Shown: positions 43,216 through 54,089, counted from the stretch's first letter. The stretch: 62,879 nucleotides of DNA from Bacteroidales bacterium UBA5507 (GCA_002426195.1 DIOT01000036.1:8768-71646); one strand, 5' to 3'. Notes: a model not told the origin generated them from the sequence alone. Program-made: numbers and translations.

Positions 43216-44166
43216 TTACCTCAGTGGAATAAATCTCGTTCCCGTGAATGATCCGTTCTGCCAGTCAATTTTATAGAATGTCGGGCATTCATCATCGTTG
43301 ATTGGTAGTAGGTCATCACCATAGCCAAAAGAAACTAGTGCACTAATGTCAAGATCCGGTATATCGGTAAACTTACCACCCGCAACAGGCAGCCATTCAC
43401 ATGTTTGTTCAAACACAACGGGAGAGGTAATTCGTGAATAAAATTTATCACCTGTTCTTATATTTCCCCAGGTTACAAGGTTATCGTATCCGTCGGCAGT
43501 GCCAAATCCGCTTATAGCTAATCTATAGGCATCCCATACACCGCTGTACATTACCTGCCTTGCTACATTCCATTGTCTTATGACGTTTCCTTTGAAAGAT
43601 ACATTCATATGGCCCTCAAGCTTGTGAATAATCTCATCTTGCAATGTTCCAAGTCCAAACAGATGTCCTCCTGTAACATTAGTAAACTTGTGGTTGCCGT
43701 TGAATGTCAGGGTTAGTGTGTCATCGACTCTTTTAACTGTGAAATTCACATAGCGCAACTGAACTGCGGCACCAGGCATGAAAAACCAGCTTCCTTTTTT
43801 CTTGCGGATTTCAACCTTTCCTGTGCGGAAGAACTTCTCATCGCATGAGAGGCCGTTATAATTCAGAAAAATAGCAATCGTATCATTGTTGACCTGTGTT
43901 GAGTCAACGGTAACACTGCAAGGCAGATTTATTCCCGATTTAGAACCGCCCGTATTACTGTAACTTAAAAATGCTTCTGCTTCAGCAGTGGTTTCATTGA
44001 TAGCATCCTCAATTGCTGCTTCATCTTTTGTCTGCGCCGAAATGGTACTGTAATCCATTTCCCCTGTTGTGTCCTTGTCTTTCTTGCAGGATGTAAATAT
44101 AACTGCAGCGAATAGAAACAGAATGCTTAACCTGATTGTGCTCTTAATAATTGTATGCTTTTTCAT
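43216..44166 (-). CDS. Putative lipoprotein of unknown function
   Basis: 316 residues. A basic start and hydrophobic segment end in the lipobox FTSC at about residue 27, so it is a lipid-anchored envelope protein. The mature part starts with a charged, Asp/Thr-rich linker and then looks beta-rich, with no known domain. First chromosomal gene beyond the island; followed, in genome orientation, by the C25 protease with a terminator between. Confidence 0.75.
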   Translation of the reverse strand: MKKHTIIKSTIRLSILFLFAAVIFTSCKKDKDTTGEMDYSTISAQTKDEAAIEDAINETTAEAEAFLSYSNTGGSKSGINLPCSVTVDSTQVNNDTIAIFLNYNGLSCDEKFFRTGKVEIRKKKGSWFFMPGAAVQLRYVNFTVKRVDDTLTLTFNGNHKFTNVTGGHLFGLGTLQDEIIHKLEGHMNVSFKGNVIRQWNVARQVMYSGVWDAYRLAISGFGTADGYDNLVTWGNIRTGDKFYSRITSPVVFEQTCEWLPVAGGKFTDIPDLDISALVSFGYGDDLLPINDDECPTFYKIDWQNGSFTGTRFIPLR

Positions 44167-44248
44167 AGTCAGGATTTGTTTAGTAGGTTATAGTGCTGAA
44201 AATTATACTCTTTAACGATATACCTGAGTTTCATATTGTAATAGAAAT

Positions 44249-44279
44249 AAAAAAGCTACCCGAACAGGGTAGCTTTTTT
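44249..44279 (-). terminator. Rho-independent terminator (bidirectional)
   Basis: AAAAAAGCTACCC and GGGTAGCTTTTTT pair perfectly over 13 bp around GAACA. It lies 20 bp past the stop of the C25 protease gene (minus strand), with T tracts on both strands. Confidence 0.9.
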
Positions 44280-44298
44280 ATCTTCAAATCATTGATTG

Positions 44299-47200
44299 TT
44301 ATTTATTAACAACTAGTTTAATAGTTTGACTCATAGCCGGGTTGCTTATTTTAACAAAGTAAACACCGGCAGGCAGGTTATTAACATCCATTCTGTACTG
44401 AGTACCTGTTATTACATCAAGGCTGATTAATTTACCTGTAGCAGAATACAGTTTTAACTCTGTATTTGCGGTATTATCGGATAATGTGATTTCAAAGTAC
44501 TCTTTTGCAGGATTCGGATAAACAGAAACATTATTTGTCATACGGTCATTGACACCGGTACAGTTCTGAACAACAATATAACCTTCCTTAGTAGTGGCTA
44601 ATGTATTTGTACCATCCGAAATTGTAAGTGTGACATCATATGTCCCTGCCGTGTTGTATGTAACAACAGGATTTTGTTCTGTTGATGTTGCAGGTTCACC
44701 ACCCGGGAAACTCCATTCCCATGATACTACATTACCGGCTGAGAAGTCTGTGAAAGCAACTTCTGATGGTTCACAGATTATAACATCCGATGCTACGAAG
44801 TTTGCAAATAATGCAGTTGAATTAACAATTCCGAAGTAGTTTATAAATTGAGTCATCAGTGAATCTTTGACTGATTTGTCGGTTCCGTCAACAAGTCCGC
44901 CAAATTCGCATGAAGCTCCAATGGTTCTGTAGTTACCGCCGTCATAAGAAATAGCAGTATTGTAAGCAGGTGTACTGTTTGTAAGTATAACCTGAGCACC
45001 TTCACCTGGATTTAATCTGTCGATATAGTCATTGTCGCCATCGTATGAGAATGACATTCCTTCGGTAATCGTGCCTTCAACACCGTTAATTGTACCCAAA
45101 TCACCTGACCCGTCACCGTTTCCTGTAATATGGAATAAAGCATGTGCAGCAGTTGGTGTGTTGTAATGCCATGTATCACCACCTTCCATGTAAACTTTTC
45201 CATCATTGTTAGTCATGTAACTTGCAAGCATGTTTCCCATTTCAGGTGAAAGAACTGCATTGCTGCTATAGATACCCAGACAAACAAATACTGATTGGTA
45301 AGTGCTGATTTCGGCAGGCCATGTAGTTACTTTTTCTGATGTAATTCCAAGATTGGTAAGCGATGTTTGGATTACAGGAGCAGAATTGTGATTACCGTCA
45401 AGATCAATAATCAATACAGGAATCTGACCGATAATAAAATCAGCTTGTGAAGCAGCTGCGAAATCAAAGTCGGCACCCATTGCAAAATCAACTATTGCAG
45501 GATGGCCTGTCGGAGTTGTAGGCTGTGCAGTAACCATATATGCAGCCTGAAGTGTTTGACCCGGTTCCAATACTCCGTACTGAACGCTGTCAATATTGAT
45601 ATAAAGGTACTCGTCAGCAGTGCTTAGTAAACCATAAACGCCTGTTGCTGTTGAGGTTCCTTTATTTATGATGCTCATGTTAAGAATAACAGTTTCACCG
45701 GCTTCTACTTTTCCATTGTTATTACCGGTTTCATCACTAATAGTAACGCCGGCAAATTCAAGCACTACGGAATGTGCTGTTAGGGTGAAGGTCCCGTTCC
45801 ATACATCATCACCTGAGGTAGCGGTATAACTTATCGCAACTTTATGTCCTTCAGGAACATTGGAAGCTACTGTAAGACCGAATGCATCCTCAATACTCAC
45901 AATCGCACCGGCTTCGATAAGTGCAAATGTCTCCTCTGTGTCATTCAGTTCTACAAACTCATCTTCAGTACTGATTACCACGTTAACGTTGGCAACGTCT
46001 TCAAGGCCTACGTTCTTAAGAGCCATACTCAGAAGAACAGTCTCGTTGTAGTCAAGCATCTGGTTATTGTTACCGGTGGCATCATTTATAATAGCGTTGT
46101 TGAAAACAACATAAGGTCCTTCGAGAGGGATAATTTCAATATCAGCAACATAAGGAAGATAATTGAAAGCTGTGATTGTAAGCTTCAGGTTACCCACATC
46201 GTTCAGAGCTTCATAAGCAATTACTGCTTGTCCACCTTCAGCTATTGCTGTGCCGAGTATTTCACCATCTTTGGTAATACATGCCTTGGCACCGTCAACC
46301 GGACAATTAACAATAAACTCAGAAGTTCCGAGGAATGCAACATCTTCGTGTGTGGCAGCAATAGTCTGAGGCATTGCAGTTCTCCATACAATAGAAGGAT
46401 CGCCGAAAATAACCCATGTATCAGTCATCTCGGTGCCATCTCCACCGTATGCATCATTCATATAAAAGCAGCCGTTGATAGTAACTCCGCCATAAGTTCT
46501 CTTAATGTTATCAGCTATAACTTCAGCAAGGATATCATTCATTTTATCCTGACCTTCCATAGGAGGAGCCCATGATTGGTTGATAGTTGAACAGAATATT
46601 CCAACACCACCGGTTGGACCATTATCATTCTTTGCCTGTAACCATGCTTCCCCGAAACATGTTTGATTCAGGAAGTTACCATTAACACAGGCAACAGAAA
46701 TGATGAGAGGCCAGCGGTGATTATTAGTAAGCTGATTTACGTGAGCATTGCTGAAACCGGTGGTAACCCATGAATTATCACTTCCGTGACCTACATAGTT
46801 TGCGATTGAAATACCCGGATTTACAATATTGGCAACGGTAGTTGCATTAGGATTACCCGGAAGGTCTTCACCACCCTGAGATCCATCATATACTTCAGCA
46901 ACATCTGTATAAGTGAAGTTCATCAGCACGGTGCGGATGTTGCGCATATGTTCATAGTCGTATTCGTTATCATCACCTGTGCCCTGGTCTGAACCAATAC
47001 CCATACCTCTTGAGAACCAGTCTTCAGTAAGATCCGGGTTCATTTCATATTCAAGAGAACGTGTTACCTGTGTAATAACATGGTCGGCAGTGGAAGCAGA
47101 AAAACGTCCAACGAAGAATTCCTGATAATGGTCATTGCCAAGGATATATCCATAAGCATTGTCTGATGGTCCGCCGAGACTGCCACCTGTGATAGTGGGT

Positions 47201-48129
47201 ACTTGCTGATGGTCGCCAACCAGTAACAGATAAGTCAGGCCGGTATTGTTGTAATAATCGGTAACAAAAGTCTTGATTGAATTTGCATCAGCACCGATTG
47301 TAGCTACGTCAACCATTTCAACTGGCATACCAGTCTGGGTTTTCCAGTCGATAAAGGGCTGCATCTCATCCATAAATTCACCATAGGAAATGATAAGCAT
47401 ATTTCCGTCTTCTTCAAGAGGAGCCACTCTGTTAACTGTTTCAGCATTAAGGAAATGGTCAAGATAGATGTGACTGAATTCGCTGCTCATTGGTCTGGTT
47501 GAATTCGAACCATTGAGTGCATTTATCGAAGATGTTCCGTTTTCTGTAAGTGCCAGAGTAATTTTGTAATAAACCCTGAGAACTTTAGTTGCAGGATTGT
47601 AAACAAAAGGCTGAACAACCACTGTTTGTCCCCTGTAATCCCTTAAGATGTAAGGATCGCGCAATGTAGCGGTTTCATAGGGATAGAACCTGTTCATGTC
47701 ATATACTCTGCCATATGTGTAAGAAACATCGGCAGGATTGATATCACGTGTAAAATTACCTTTTGAAGGAGCAATTTCAATGTCTTCAAAATCGCGGTAT
47801 TCTGAACTGATAACCGAAACCTGCATGTTCGCATTGTCGGGGATAATCAGTGAAGTAGTGATCTTTGGAAGATCGGGCATTCCTTGCTCAAGCATCGGAG
47901 TTGCACCTTTAACACTTACGGTGAAAGCTTCACCACGGGGCGTAGAAACCGGTGTTAACATAAACCCGTCCAGCTCAACCGTGAAGGATGAGCCGGATGG
48001 ATTTCCATTAATCAGTTCCACACGTACAGCAGATGGCTGTGACTGGTTTATCGACATCCAGGTCTGAGCAGTTGCTCCGAAAGTCAACAGCATAAGCCCC
48101 ACTGCAATCAGTAAATTTCTCAATTTCAT
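44299..48129 (-). CDS. Gingipain-like C25 cysteine protease with type IX secretion domain
   Basis: 1276 residues. Signal peptide (LLIAVGLMLLTFGATAQ), propeptide-like region to about 230, then a C25 catalytic domain with His448 in NYVGHGSDN and Cys481 in ISVACVNGNF, the gingipain dyad. After about residue 620 come Ig/CARDB-like repeats each with a Gly-Asn-Asn segment, a PKD-like domain (WEWSFPGGEPATSTEQNP), and a C-terminal sorting domain (VSVYPNPAKEYFEI ... LPAGVYFVKI ... KLVVNK) for type IX secretion. A secreted or cell-surface protease. A closely similar architecture is encoded just upstream. Confidence 0.9.
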   Translation of the reverse strand: MKLRNLLIAVGLMLLTFGATAQTWMSINQSQPSAVRVELINGNPSGSSFTVELDGFMLTPVSTPRGEAFTVSVKGATPMLEQGMPDLPKITTSLIIPDNANMQVSVISSEYRDFEDIEIAPSKGNFTRDINPADVSYTYGRVYDMNRFYPYETATLRDPYILRDYRGQTVVVQPFVYNPATKVLRVYYKITLALTENGTSSINALNGSNSTRPMSSEFSHIYLDHFLNAETVNRVAPLEEDGNMLIISYGEFMDEMQPFIDWKTQTGMPVEMVDVATIGADANSIKTFVTDYYNNTGLTYLLLVGDHQQVPTITGGSLGGPSDNAYGYILGNDHYQEFFVGRFSASTADHVITQVTRSLEYEMNPDLTEDWFSRGMGIGSDQGTGDDNEYDYEHMRNIRTVLMNFTYTDVAEVYDGSQGGEDLPGNPNATTVANIVNPGISIANYVGHGSDNSWVTTGFSNAHVNQLTNNHRWPLIISVACVNGNFLNQTCFGEAWLQAKNDNGPTGGVGIFCSTINQSWAPPMEGQDKMNDILAEVIADNIKRTYGGVTINGCFYMNDAYGGDGTEMTDTWVIFGDPSIVWRTAMPQTIAATHEDVAFLGTSEFIVNCPVDGAKACITKDGEILGTAIAEGGQAVIAYEALNDVGNLKLTITAFNYLPYVADIEIIPLEGPYVVFNNAIINDATGNNNQMLDYNETVLLSMALKNVGLEDVANVNVVISTEDEFVELNDTEETFALIEAGAIVSIEDAFGLTVASNVPEGHKVAISYTATSGDDVWNGTFTLTAHSVVLEFAGVTISDETGNNNGKVEAGETVILNMSIINKGTSTATGVYGLLSTADEYLYINIDSVQYGVLEPGQTLQAAYMVTAQPTTPTGHPAIVDFAMGADFDFAAASQADFIIGQIPVLIIDLDGNHNSAPVIQTSLTNLGITSEKVTTWPAEISTYQSVFVCLGIYSSNAVLSPEMGNMLASYMTNNDGKVYMEGGDTWHYNTPTAAHALFHITGNGDGSGDLGTINGVEGTITEGMSFSYDGDNDYIDRLNPGEGAQVILTNSTPAYNTAISYDGGNYRTIGASCEFGGLVDGTDKSVKDSLMTQFINYFGIVNSTALFANFVASDVIICEPSEVAFTDFSAGNVVSWEWSFPGGEPATSTEQNPVVTYNTAGTYDVTLTISDGTNTLATTKEGYIVVQNCTGVNDRMTNNVSVYPNPAKEYFEITLSDNTANTELKLYSATGKLISLDVITGTQYRMDVNNLPAGVYFVKISNPAMSQTIKLVVNK

Positions 48130-48173
48130 TCTGGTGTGTGTTTGATTGTTGATAATTAGTGTTTTAAGCTTTT

Positions 48174-51100
48174 TTATTCAAACCTGACCATCTTATGGAG
48201 TTTAACAGCATGTTCTGCCTCAAAACCGAGGAAGTAAACACCCTGTTTCAATCCTTGTGCATCAAGTGAAAGATTATGAGAACCCGATGGCATGGAAGTA
48301 GTGTTGTATAAAACATTTACTTCCTGACCAAGCAGGTTAACCAGGCTAATACGAACCGGTGAGTTGCTGTTGAGGTTGAAACTTACGTTAATCTTGTCCT
48401 TAAAGGGATTCGGATAAAGGTTAAATTCAGCAGTCTCAATATCATTGGTGGCAACAACGGTTACCCAGATTCCGTTTGAAGGTATTGATTCGCAACTACC
48501 CACACTTACTGTTGCATAGTAGTATCCCGAAATCAATGGCTCATATGTCTGTCCGGTAGCACCTTCTATTAGTATGTCATTCATATACCAGCGGTTACCT
48601 TCTGCTACAGATGAGTGTAGAATCTCTTCTTCTAATGTTATAACAGGTGCAGAAACTTCAGGATTAACATTGAGTGATAATACCTGGCTGTCGCTGGCGA
48701 GACCTGTAGTCACTGTAAGTGTAAATTCGGTTGGTTCTGAAAGGACAGCTACAGGATTATAAATTGCGCCACTATTCAGAAGTTCTGCAGGCTCCCATGT
48801 ATAGGTAACATCTCCTTCAGCGTTAGTCGTAAATCCAAACAAGCGTACAGGATTTTCTTCGCATGGTACGTTTGGATAAGCAAACGGATGTGCTGTCAGT
48901 TCTGTAGATGATCCGCCACCGGCTGCACCCGACGGGAAGATAATGTCGTCGATGTAAGCTTTATCATCTCCGCTGGTCTGGCTGCCATCTTTTGTGTATA
49001 CCCATTTAAAGGTATGAGTACCGGGAGTTACAGGATAACTTACTGTGCCCCAGGAAACATTACCCGACCATGATTCTTTTTCTGCATTGTCAATATAAAA
49101 TTTCAGATAGTCATATCCGCTTTCAGATGACACCTTGCGTGCGAATGTAATGTTATCGTTAACTGCAACATCCATTACAATTGAAAGCTCGGTAGTGGAA
49201 CTATTTGGTATATTACCCGAAGCAGCACCATAGCTTCCTGTATTGTAATTTGTATTACTGATAGTCCATGGACTTGAACTGGTATTTACCCAGTCGAATG
49301 CTGAGAAGTCACCGGTTTCAAAATCTTCGATAATCAATCCTGCAGGTAATCCGAAATATTTGGTTCCTGAATAAGGATCAGCATTTGTACTTGCAAAGAA
49401 ATTCAGTACTGTTCCAATCTCTGCAGTTTCCGAAACTGTTACTTCAAATGAAGCTGTACCCGGTGTGCCCGGATTAACAACACCTGTGTAATAAGCGTTC
49501 TCAGGAATTGTAACTTCCTCGCTGTCGCTGAAGAAATAAGTGAATACTCCTGCGAGATCACTATGTCCGGTATTCTCAACAGGGAATGTAACGATAACTG
49601 TTTCGCCCGGATCAATACGGTTATTCGGGGTGGCACTTCCTGAATCGTCAATGCTTAAATTGCTGATTGATAATACAGGAGCATTTAACTTCATGTTGAA
49701 TGAAGAAGCCCATGTTTCATTGCCATCGGTAATTTCAACATCAAATACAGCTACAAACTGATCGGGAACGAATTCATTTGTTTCTATTTCAAATGCTAGT
49801 TCTTTGTTTGCTGTCTCTCCTGAAGCAATAGTTCCCCATTCCTCAGTGTTGCTCTTAATACTTACATATTCGCAACTTGTAGAAATAGTCGATGTTACGT
49901 TGTTTGCATCTGAATTACCAACATTCTTTAGAGTTACATTGAAACCAAAGTTCTCATTGTAATCAATAACGCCATTGTTGGTACCATTCTGGTCGTTAAC
50001 TGCTTTTGACTGTAATATAACATAAGGACCATCGGGAGATGCAACGAGCACCGTTCCGATATATGGTTGCTTATTCTGAGCTGTAACAACTACATCGGCA
50101 TTACCCGGAACTGTAATCGGGTCGAGTTGAACAACTGCAACACCGGTTTCATCAGCAACGGCAGCACCATGTAAAACACCTTCCTTAGAAATAGCTACAT
50201 AAGCATAAGGTTCAGCTGTGATTGTAAACTCAGTTGAAGCAAGAGGCATAAGTGCTTCGTAAGTAACAGCCATTTCACTTGGAATTCCCATGTAAGCTGT
50301 CAGTGAAGGATCTCCCATCAGATTGTAAATCTGCCAGTAGTACAGTTTCCTTGATGAGTTACTTTCAGTAACGGCAAGGTTTCCGGCAAAAATTATCTGA
50401 TCCATGGTAGTATACCATTTGTCGAATGTTTCGCCATGATCGTGGAATAAACAGTCGTTGGCACCAAGTCCGCGGCCTTCGTATGTAGGATTAACAACGA
50501 TGCTGCCGTAACCAACAGACCAGTAGTAATCTTCATCCCAGTATGTACTGTTTGAACCGCCGATGTATCCGATTGCACCCTTGTTTGCAGCTCTTACAAT
50601 CTCTTCGCCAAAACATGTGGTTTCGTATGTTGATGTTGAACAGCAGTTACCAACCATAAGTGGGTACTGGCTCTGATTCTGTAATCCGGGGATATCTGAA
50701 ATCGAGAAAGAAGGATCAGCCCAACCTGATGAACTGCCGTGTGCGGTGTAACATGCATAGCCAACACCGTCGCTAACATTCTGAATAATCTGTGCTTCCG
50801 AACTTCCGGAAGCCGGATATAAATACGTATGACTTAAAATGCCATGAGCTTCGTTGAAATAATAAGTAGTGGCATAATTAATAGCACCATTTGCATGAAC
50901 AGGAGCCCAGCTTCCGTCAACTCCAGCTATGTTAACAGCTTCACCCAGGAATGATGCATCGGGGAATAAGTACTGCTCATATTCTAAAGTCTTATCAATA
51001 TATGGCTGCAGCTGATCAACATTGGTAGCCGAAAAACGTCCGTAATAAACCTCGGGTAGGTAATCATTGCTGTACTCGCAATAGTTGAGGTCAGTTACAT

Positions 51101-52094
51101 GCTCGCCAACATCAAATGTAGGTATCTGGGCAACATCACCTACAAACAGAATGAATGTAGGTGAAGGACTTGCCGGTGTGCCGGCTTCGTAAAGTCCCTG
51201 CAGATAACTCTTAATAGATGAGGTTGTTGAACCAACAGCAGGATCATCAGTATAACCTTCAATTACCTTGAAACCTTTTTTGGTTTTCCATTCAATGAAT
51301 GGCTGAAGGGCCTCTTCAAACATTCTGGGTGATACGATAACATAAGTAACAGGATTCTTTGTCAGGGTATCCCTTGTAGCCATAACCGGAAGACGGTTGG
51401 CAAAAGCACCTGCAAGTCTGTTAAAATAAGGTGATGCTGTTTTTGCATTAAGATCCTGGGTAGCAGCCAAATCAGCACCATTGAAATTCACTTCAATTTC
51501 CAGTTGCTCATAAACTCTTATAACACCTGCAACCGGGTTATAATGTACCGGAGAAATATCGATGCGTGCAACACGGGTATTTCTCATTATTCCAATTACC
51601 TCGGCACTGGCCACTTCCTCGCCAAAAAACCTGTTTTGTTTGTAAGCTTCTTTATTGATTACAAACTTCACAGGGTCTTTGCTGCTCTTTGATAAAGAGG
51701 GCTGCACCGGCATTATGAAATTGTTAATGCCCAGATCACTGAGCTTGTATTCCTTAACAACAGATGATACTACACGTACGCTTACTGTTGCTCCCATTGG
51801 GATGGAAATTAGTTTTCTCATTACAGGAAGCTTTGGCAGGCCTTCTTCCAGTGTATAAGCATAATTTTCAGCCGAGAAGTGACTGAAGGTTCCCTCTTCC
51901 GTGTTTACATCAAAAGATTTGAGGGTTGACAGGGTGTTGTTGATTTTCAGTCCGTCGAACGAACTTTCCTCAACTGTAAAGGCAGTCTTTGCATTGTTCA
52001 GGACTATCTGTGCATTTGCTTGTCCAATAAAGCATACAATTGCAAACAGAAGAACCATACGGAATGCAATTCCGGAGGGTAAAAACTTTTTCAT
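48174..52094 (-). CDS. Second gingipain-like C25 protease with type IX secretion domain
   Basis: 1306 residues. Signal peptide ends near residue 29 (CFIGQANAQ). The C25 domain has His452 in YTAHGSSSG and Cys484 or Cys485 in VGNCCSTSTY, followed by CFGEEIVRA. Then beta-sandwich repeats, a MAM/concanavalin-like segment (IEDFETGDFSAFDW and a calcium-binding-like region), and a sorting domain (FNLYPNPFKDKINV ... LKQGVYFLGF). It precedes the other C25 gene by 44 bp on the same strand, so they may form one transcript. Both are probably cell-surface or secreted peptidases. Confidence 0.9.
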   Translation of the reverse strand: MKKFLPSGIAFRMVLLFAIVCFIGQANAQIVLNNAKTAFTVEESSFDGLKINNTLSTLKSFDVNTEEGTFSHFSAENYAYTLEEGLPKLPVMRKLISIPMGATVSVRVVSSVVKEYKLSDLGINNFIMPVQPSLSKSSKDPVKFVINKEAYKQNRFFGEEVASAEVIGIMRNTRVARIDISPVHYNPVAGVIRVYEQLEIEVNFNGADLAATQDLNAKTASPYFNRLAGAFANRLPVMATRDTLTKNPVTYVIVSPRMFEEALQPFIEWKTKKGFKVIEGYTDDPAVGSTTSSIKSYLQGLYEAGTPASPSPTFILFVGDVAQIPTFDVGEHVTDLNYCEYSNDYLPEVYYGRFSATNVDQLQPYIDKTLEYEQYLFPDASFLGEAVNIAGVDGSWAPVHANGAINYATTYYFNEAHGILSHTYLYPASGSSEAQIIQNVSDGVGYACYTAHGSSSGWADPSFSISDIPGLQNQSQYPLMVGNCCSTSTYETTCFGEEIVRAANKGAIGYIGGSNSTYWDEDYYWSVGYGSIVVNPTYEGRGLGANDCLFHDHGETFDKWYTTMDQIIFAGNLAVTESNSSRKLYYWQIYNLMGDPSLTAYMGIPSEMAVTYEALMPLASTEFTITAEPYAYVAISKEGVLHGAAVADETGVAVVQLDPITVPGNADVVVTAQNKQPYIGTVLVASPDGPYVILQSKAVNDQNGTNNGVIDYNENFGFNVTLKNVGNSDANNVTSTISTSCEYVSIKSNTEEWGTIASGETANKELAFEIETNEFVPDQFVAVFDVEITDGNETWASSFNMKLNAPVLSISNLSIDDSGSATPNNRIDPGETVIVTFPVENTGHSDLAGVFTYFFSDSEEVTIPENAYYTGVVNPGTPGTASFEVTVSETAEIGTVLNFFASTNADPYSGTKYFGLPAGLIIEDFETGDFSAFDWVNTSSSPWTISNTNYNTGSYGAASGNIPNSSTTELSIVMDVAVNDNITFARKVSSESGYDYLKFYIDNAEKESWSGNVSWGTVSYPVTPGTHTFKWVYTKDGSQTSGDDKAYIDDIIFPSGAAGGGSSTELTAHPFAYPNVPCEENPVRLFGFTTNAEGDVTYTWEPAELLNSGAIYNPVAVLSEPTEFTLTVTTGLASDSQVLSLNVNPEVSAPVITLEEEILHSSVAEGNRWYMNDILIEGATGQTYEPLISGYYYATVSVGSCESIPSNGIWVTVVATNDIETAEFNLYPNPFKDKINVSFNLNSNSPVRISLVNLLGQEVNVLYNTTSMPSGSHNLSLDAQGLKQGVYFLGFEAEHAVKLHKMVRFE

Positions 52095-52219
52095 AGTGAA
52101 AATTTTAATAAATACAACCTTGAAGTAGTGACAAAAATAAATAAAAAGAGATGCTCACAACGATAAAAGTTAAAAAAATATAATTTTTACATTCAGAACA
52201 TCATTCAAAAGGTAGTGAA

Positions 52220-52942
52220 TTATAGGTGCTTGAGTTCCTGCCACAATTTGTCAATATCCTCATTATGAGTAAGGACTTCTTTATCGATTCTTCTTTTAAA
52301 TTCATTTGTGATATGCATCAGGTCGTCGCGCATATCTTTGCTAATCGTCTCTATATCCGATGTTAACTCCGTACGGCTTGCAGCAATGTCCTGGTCAATT
52401 TTAGTGCGTATCTGATTAAGATCCGATGCAAATAGCAACTTCATGTCCTCTGAATTCCGGCTCACCATTTCAAATATTTCACTACGTAACTGATCCGTCT
52501 CTAAAACTATCCTGTAGAACAGTGCATGTTTGAATTTCTTGAATTTCCTTGCCGACATAAAAAGGAATGAAACCGAAACTATTACCAGAAACAAGCAGGC
52601 AATTATAAAGAATATAATAGTGAATTCCATCCTCGCCATAAGTTTGTGGTTGTGAGCGCTTAAAGTGGTTACTTTTGCATTCAGGCTGTCAATGATCTTA
52701 TCTTTGTCGCTCTTCGCACTCCCCATACTTGTTTTTATTTCATCATACGCATACACATGTGTTTCCAGAACAGCCTCCATATTATTGGTTTTCTGCCTGA
52801 ATGATGAAATCTCTCTCTGAAGCTTGGCATTTTCATTTTCCAGTATCTCAATTCGCTTTAGCATATCATTCGTGTCAGCATTTTGTGCTGAAATTCCTGT
52901 CATAATTAGTACACAAAAAAGAGCTATTGCTAAATGCTTCAT
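52220..52942 (-). CDS. Coiled-coil membrane protein
   Basis: 240 residues. A signal-like start (LAIALFCVLIMTGISAQ) is followed by a periplasmic coiled coil (residues about 25-80), one membrane helix (TIIFFIIACLFLVIVSVSFLFM, about 108-129) and a cytoplasmic helical tail. Not recognised as a known family. It is transcribed away from pstS. Confidence 0.65.
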   Translation of the reverse strand: MKHLAIALFCVLIMTGISAQNADTNDMLKRIEILENENAKLQREISSFRQKTNNMEAVLETHVYAYDEIKTSMGSAKSDKDKIIDSLNAKVTTLSAHNHKLMARMEFTIIFFIIACLFLVIVSVSFLFMSARKFKKFKHALFYRIVLETDQLRSEIFEMVSRNSEDMKLLFASDLNQIRTKIDQDIAASRTELTSDIETISKDMRDDLMHITNEFKRRIDKEVLTHNEDIDKLWQELKHL

Positions 52943-53054
52943 TTGGCTACTGTGATTATAGATCGCAGTAAAAATATAAACAAATTTGCTAAGTTGTTTA
53001 GCATCGTTAACAATTTATTAATATTTAGTTAACTATAAGTTAACATTGGACAAA

Positions 53055-53062
53055 TACATTTG
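53055..53062 (+). promoter_or_regulatory. Putative pst operon promoter (-7 element)
   Basis: TACATTTG matches the Bacteroidota -7 consensus TAnnTTTG, 52 bp upstream of pstS. No convincing -33 TTTG at the usual distance and no enteric-type Pho box are seen, so this is tentative. Confidence 0.4.
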
Positions 53063-53114
53063 CAACCATTTTACGGCAATCATATAACCAATATAGCAAA
53101 ATTAAAGCAATACG

Positions 53115-54089
53115 ATGAAAACACACAATTTATTTATCATTACACTCCTTCTCATAGCTGCAGCATGCGGTCAGCCGCAAAAGGCAGGTCAGAAAGAAGG
53201 CAGCATTTCAATTGACGGATCAAGCACCGTATATCCTCTTTCTGAAGCTGTCGCTGAAGAATACCTCAACCTTAATCCCCGGGTTAAGATCACAGTCGGT
53301 GAATCAGGCACCGGTGGTGGATTTAAGAAATTCAGCAGAGGCGAAACCGATATCAATGACGCATCACGCAGCATAAAACAAAGTGAAGCCGATGAATGCA
53401 AAGCCAATGGAATCGCATATACCGAATTGCTGGTAGCATTTGATGGAATGGCAATAGTGGTTCACCCTTCAAATACATGGGCACAGGAAATTACAGTCGA
53501 AGAACTCAGGAAAATGTGGCAGCCCGAAGCTCAGGATGTAATAACTAACTGGAATCAGATACGTCCCGACTGGCCAAATAAACCTTTAAACCTATATGGT
53601 GCAGGCACTGCCTCGGGAACTTTCGATTATTTTACAGAAGCTATAATGGGCGAAGCTAAAAGCTGCAGAGGCGACTACACCGCAAGTGAAGACGACAACG
53701 TACTTGTACAGGGTGTAGCCGGTGATGAAGGTGCTTTGGGCTTCTTCGGACTTGCTTACTACGAAAATAACAAGGATAAAGTGAAGCTGGTAGCTGTTGA
53801 TGATCTTAATCCCCAAAACGGTGATGGCCCAATTCTGCCCTCGCTGCAAACAGTAAAGGACAAAACTTATTCCCCACTTTCCCGCCCGTTATTTATATAT
53901 GTAAACAGCAAGGCAGCAGAAAAAGCAATTGTACAGGATTTTGTTACTTTCTACCTCGAAAGCACAAGTCAGCTGGTTACCGAAATAGGCTATATACCTT
54001 TATCGGATGCAGAACTTGCAGGTGAAAAGCAAAAATGGAATGAATTTGTAAGCACCCATCAGCCTGATGGTTCAGAAAATGCAAAATAA
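53115..54089 (+). CDS. pstS: Phosphate ABC transporter substrate-binding lipoprotein
   Basis: 324 residues, ATG start. Lipobox LIAAACGQ near residue 15. The phosphate-binding residues of PstS are apparent: SIDGSSTVYPLSEAVAE, GESGTGGGFKKFSRGETDINDASR and ASGTFDYFTEAI. It captures inorganic phosphate at the cell surface or in the periplasm for PstCAB. First gene of a pstSCAB-phoU operon; its last base overlaps the first of pstC. Confidence 0.95.
   Translation: MKTHNLFIITLLLIAAACGQPQKAGQKEGSISIDGSSTVYPLSEAVAEEYLNLNPRVKITVGESGTGGGFKKFSRGETDINDASRSIKQSEADECKANGIAYTELLVAFDGMAIVVHPSNTWAQEITVEELRKMWQPEAQDVITNWNQIRPDWPNKPLNLYGAGTASGTFDYFTEAIMGEAKSCRGDYTASEDDNVLVQGVAGDEGALGFFGLAYYENNKDKVKLVAVDDLNPQNGDGPILPSLQTVKDKTYSPLSRPLFIYVNSKAAEKAIVQDFVTFYLESTSQLVTEIGYIPLSDAELAGEKQKWNEFVSTHQPDGSENAK

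Noticed and set aside
45844..46575. 243-codon plus-strand ORF inside the C25 protease gene
   Set aside because: Antisense to a clear coding domain, with no recognisable motif of its own.
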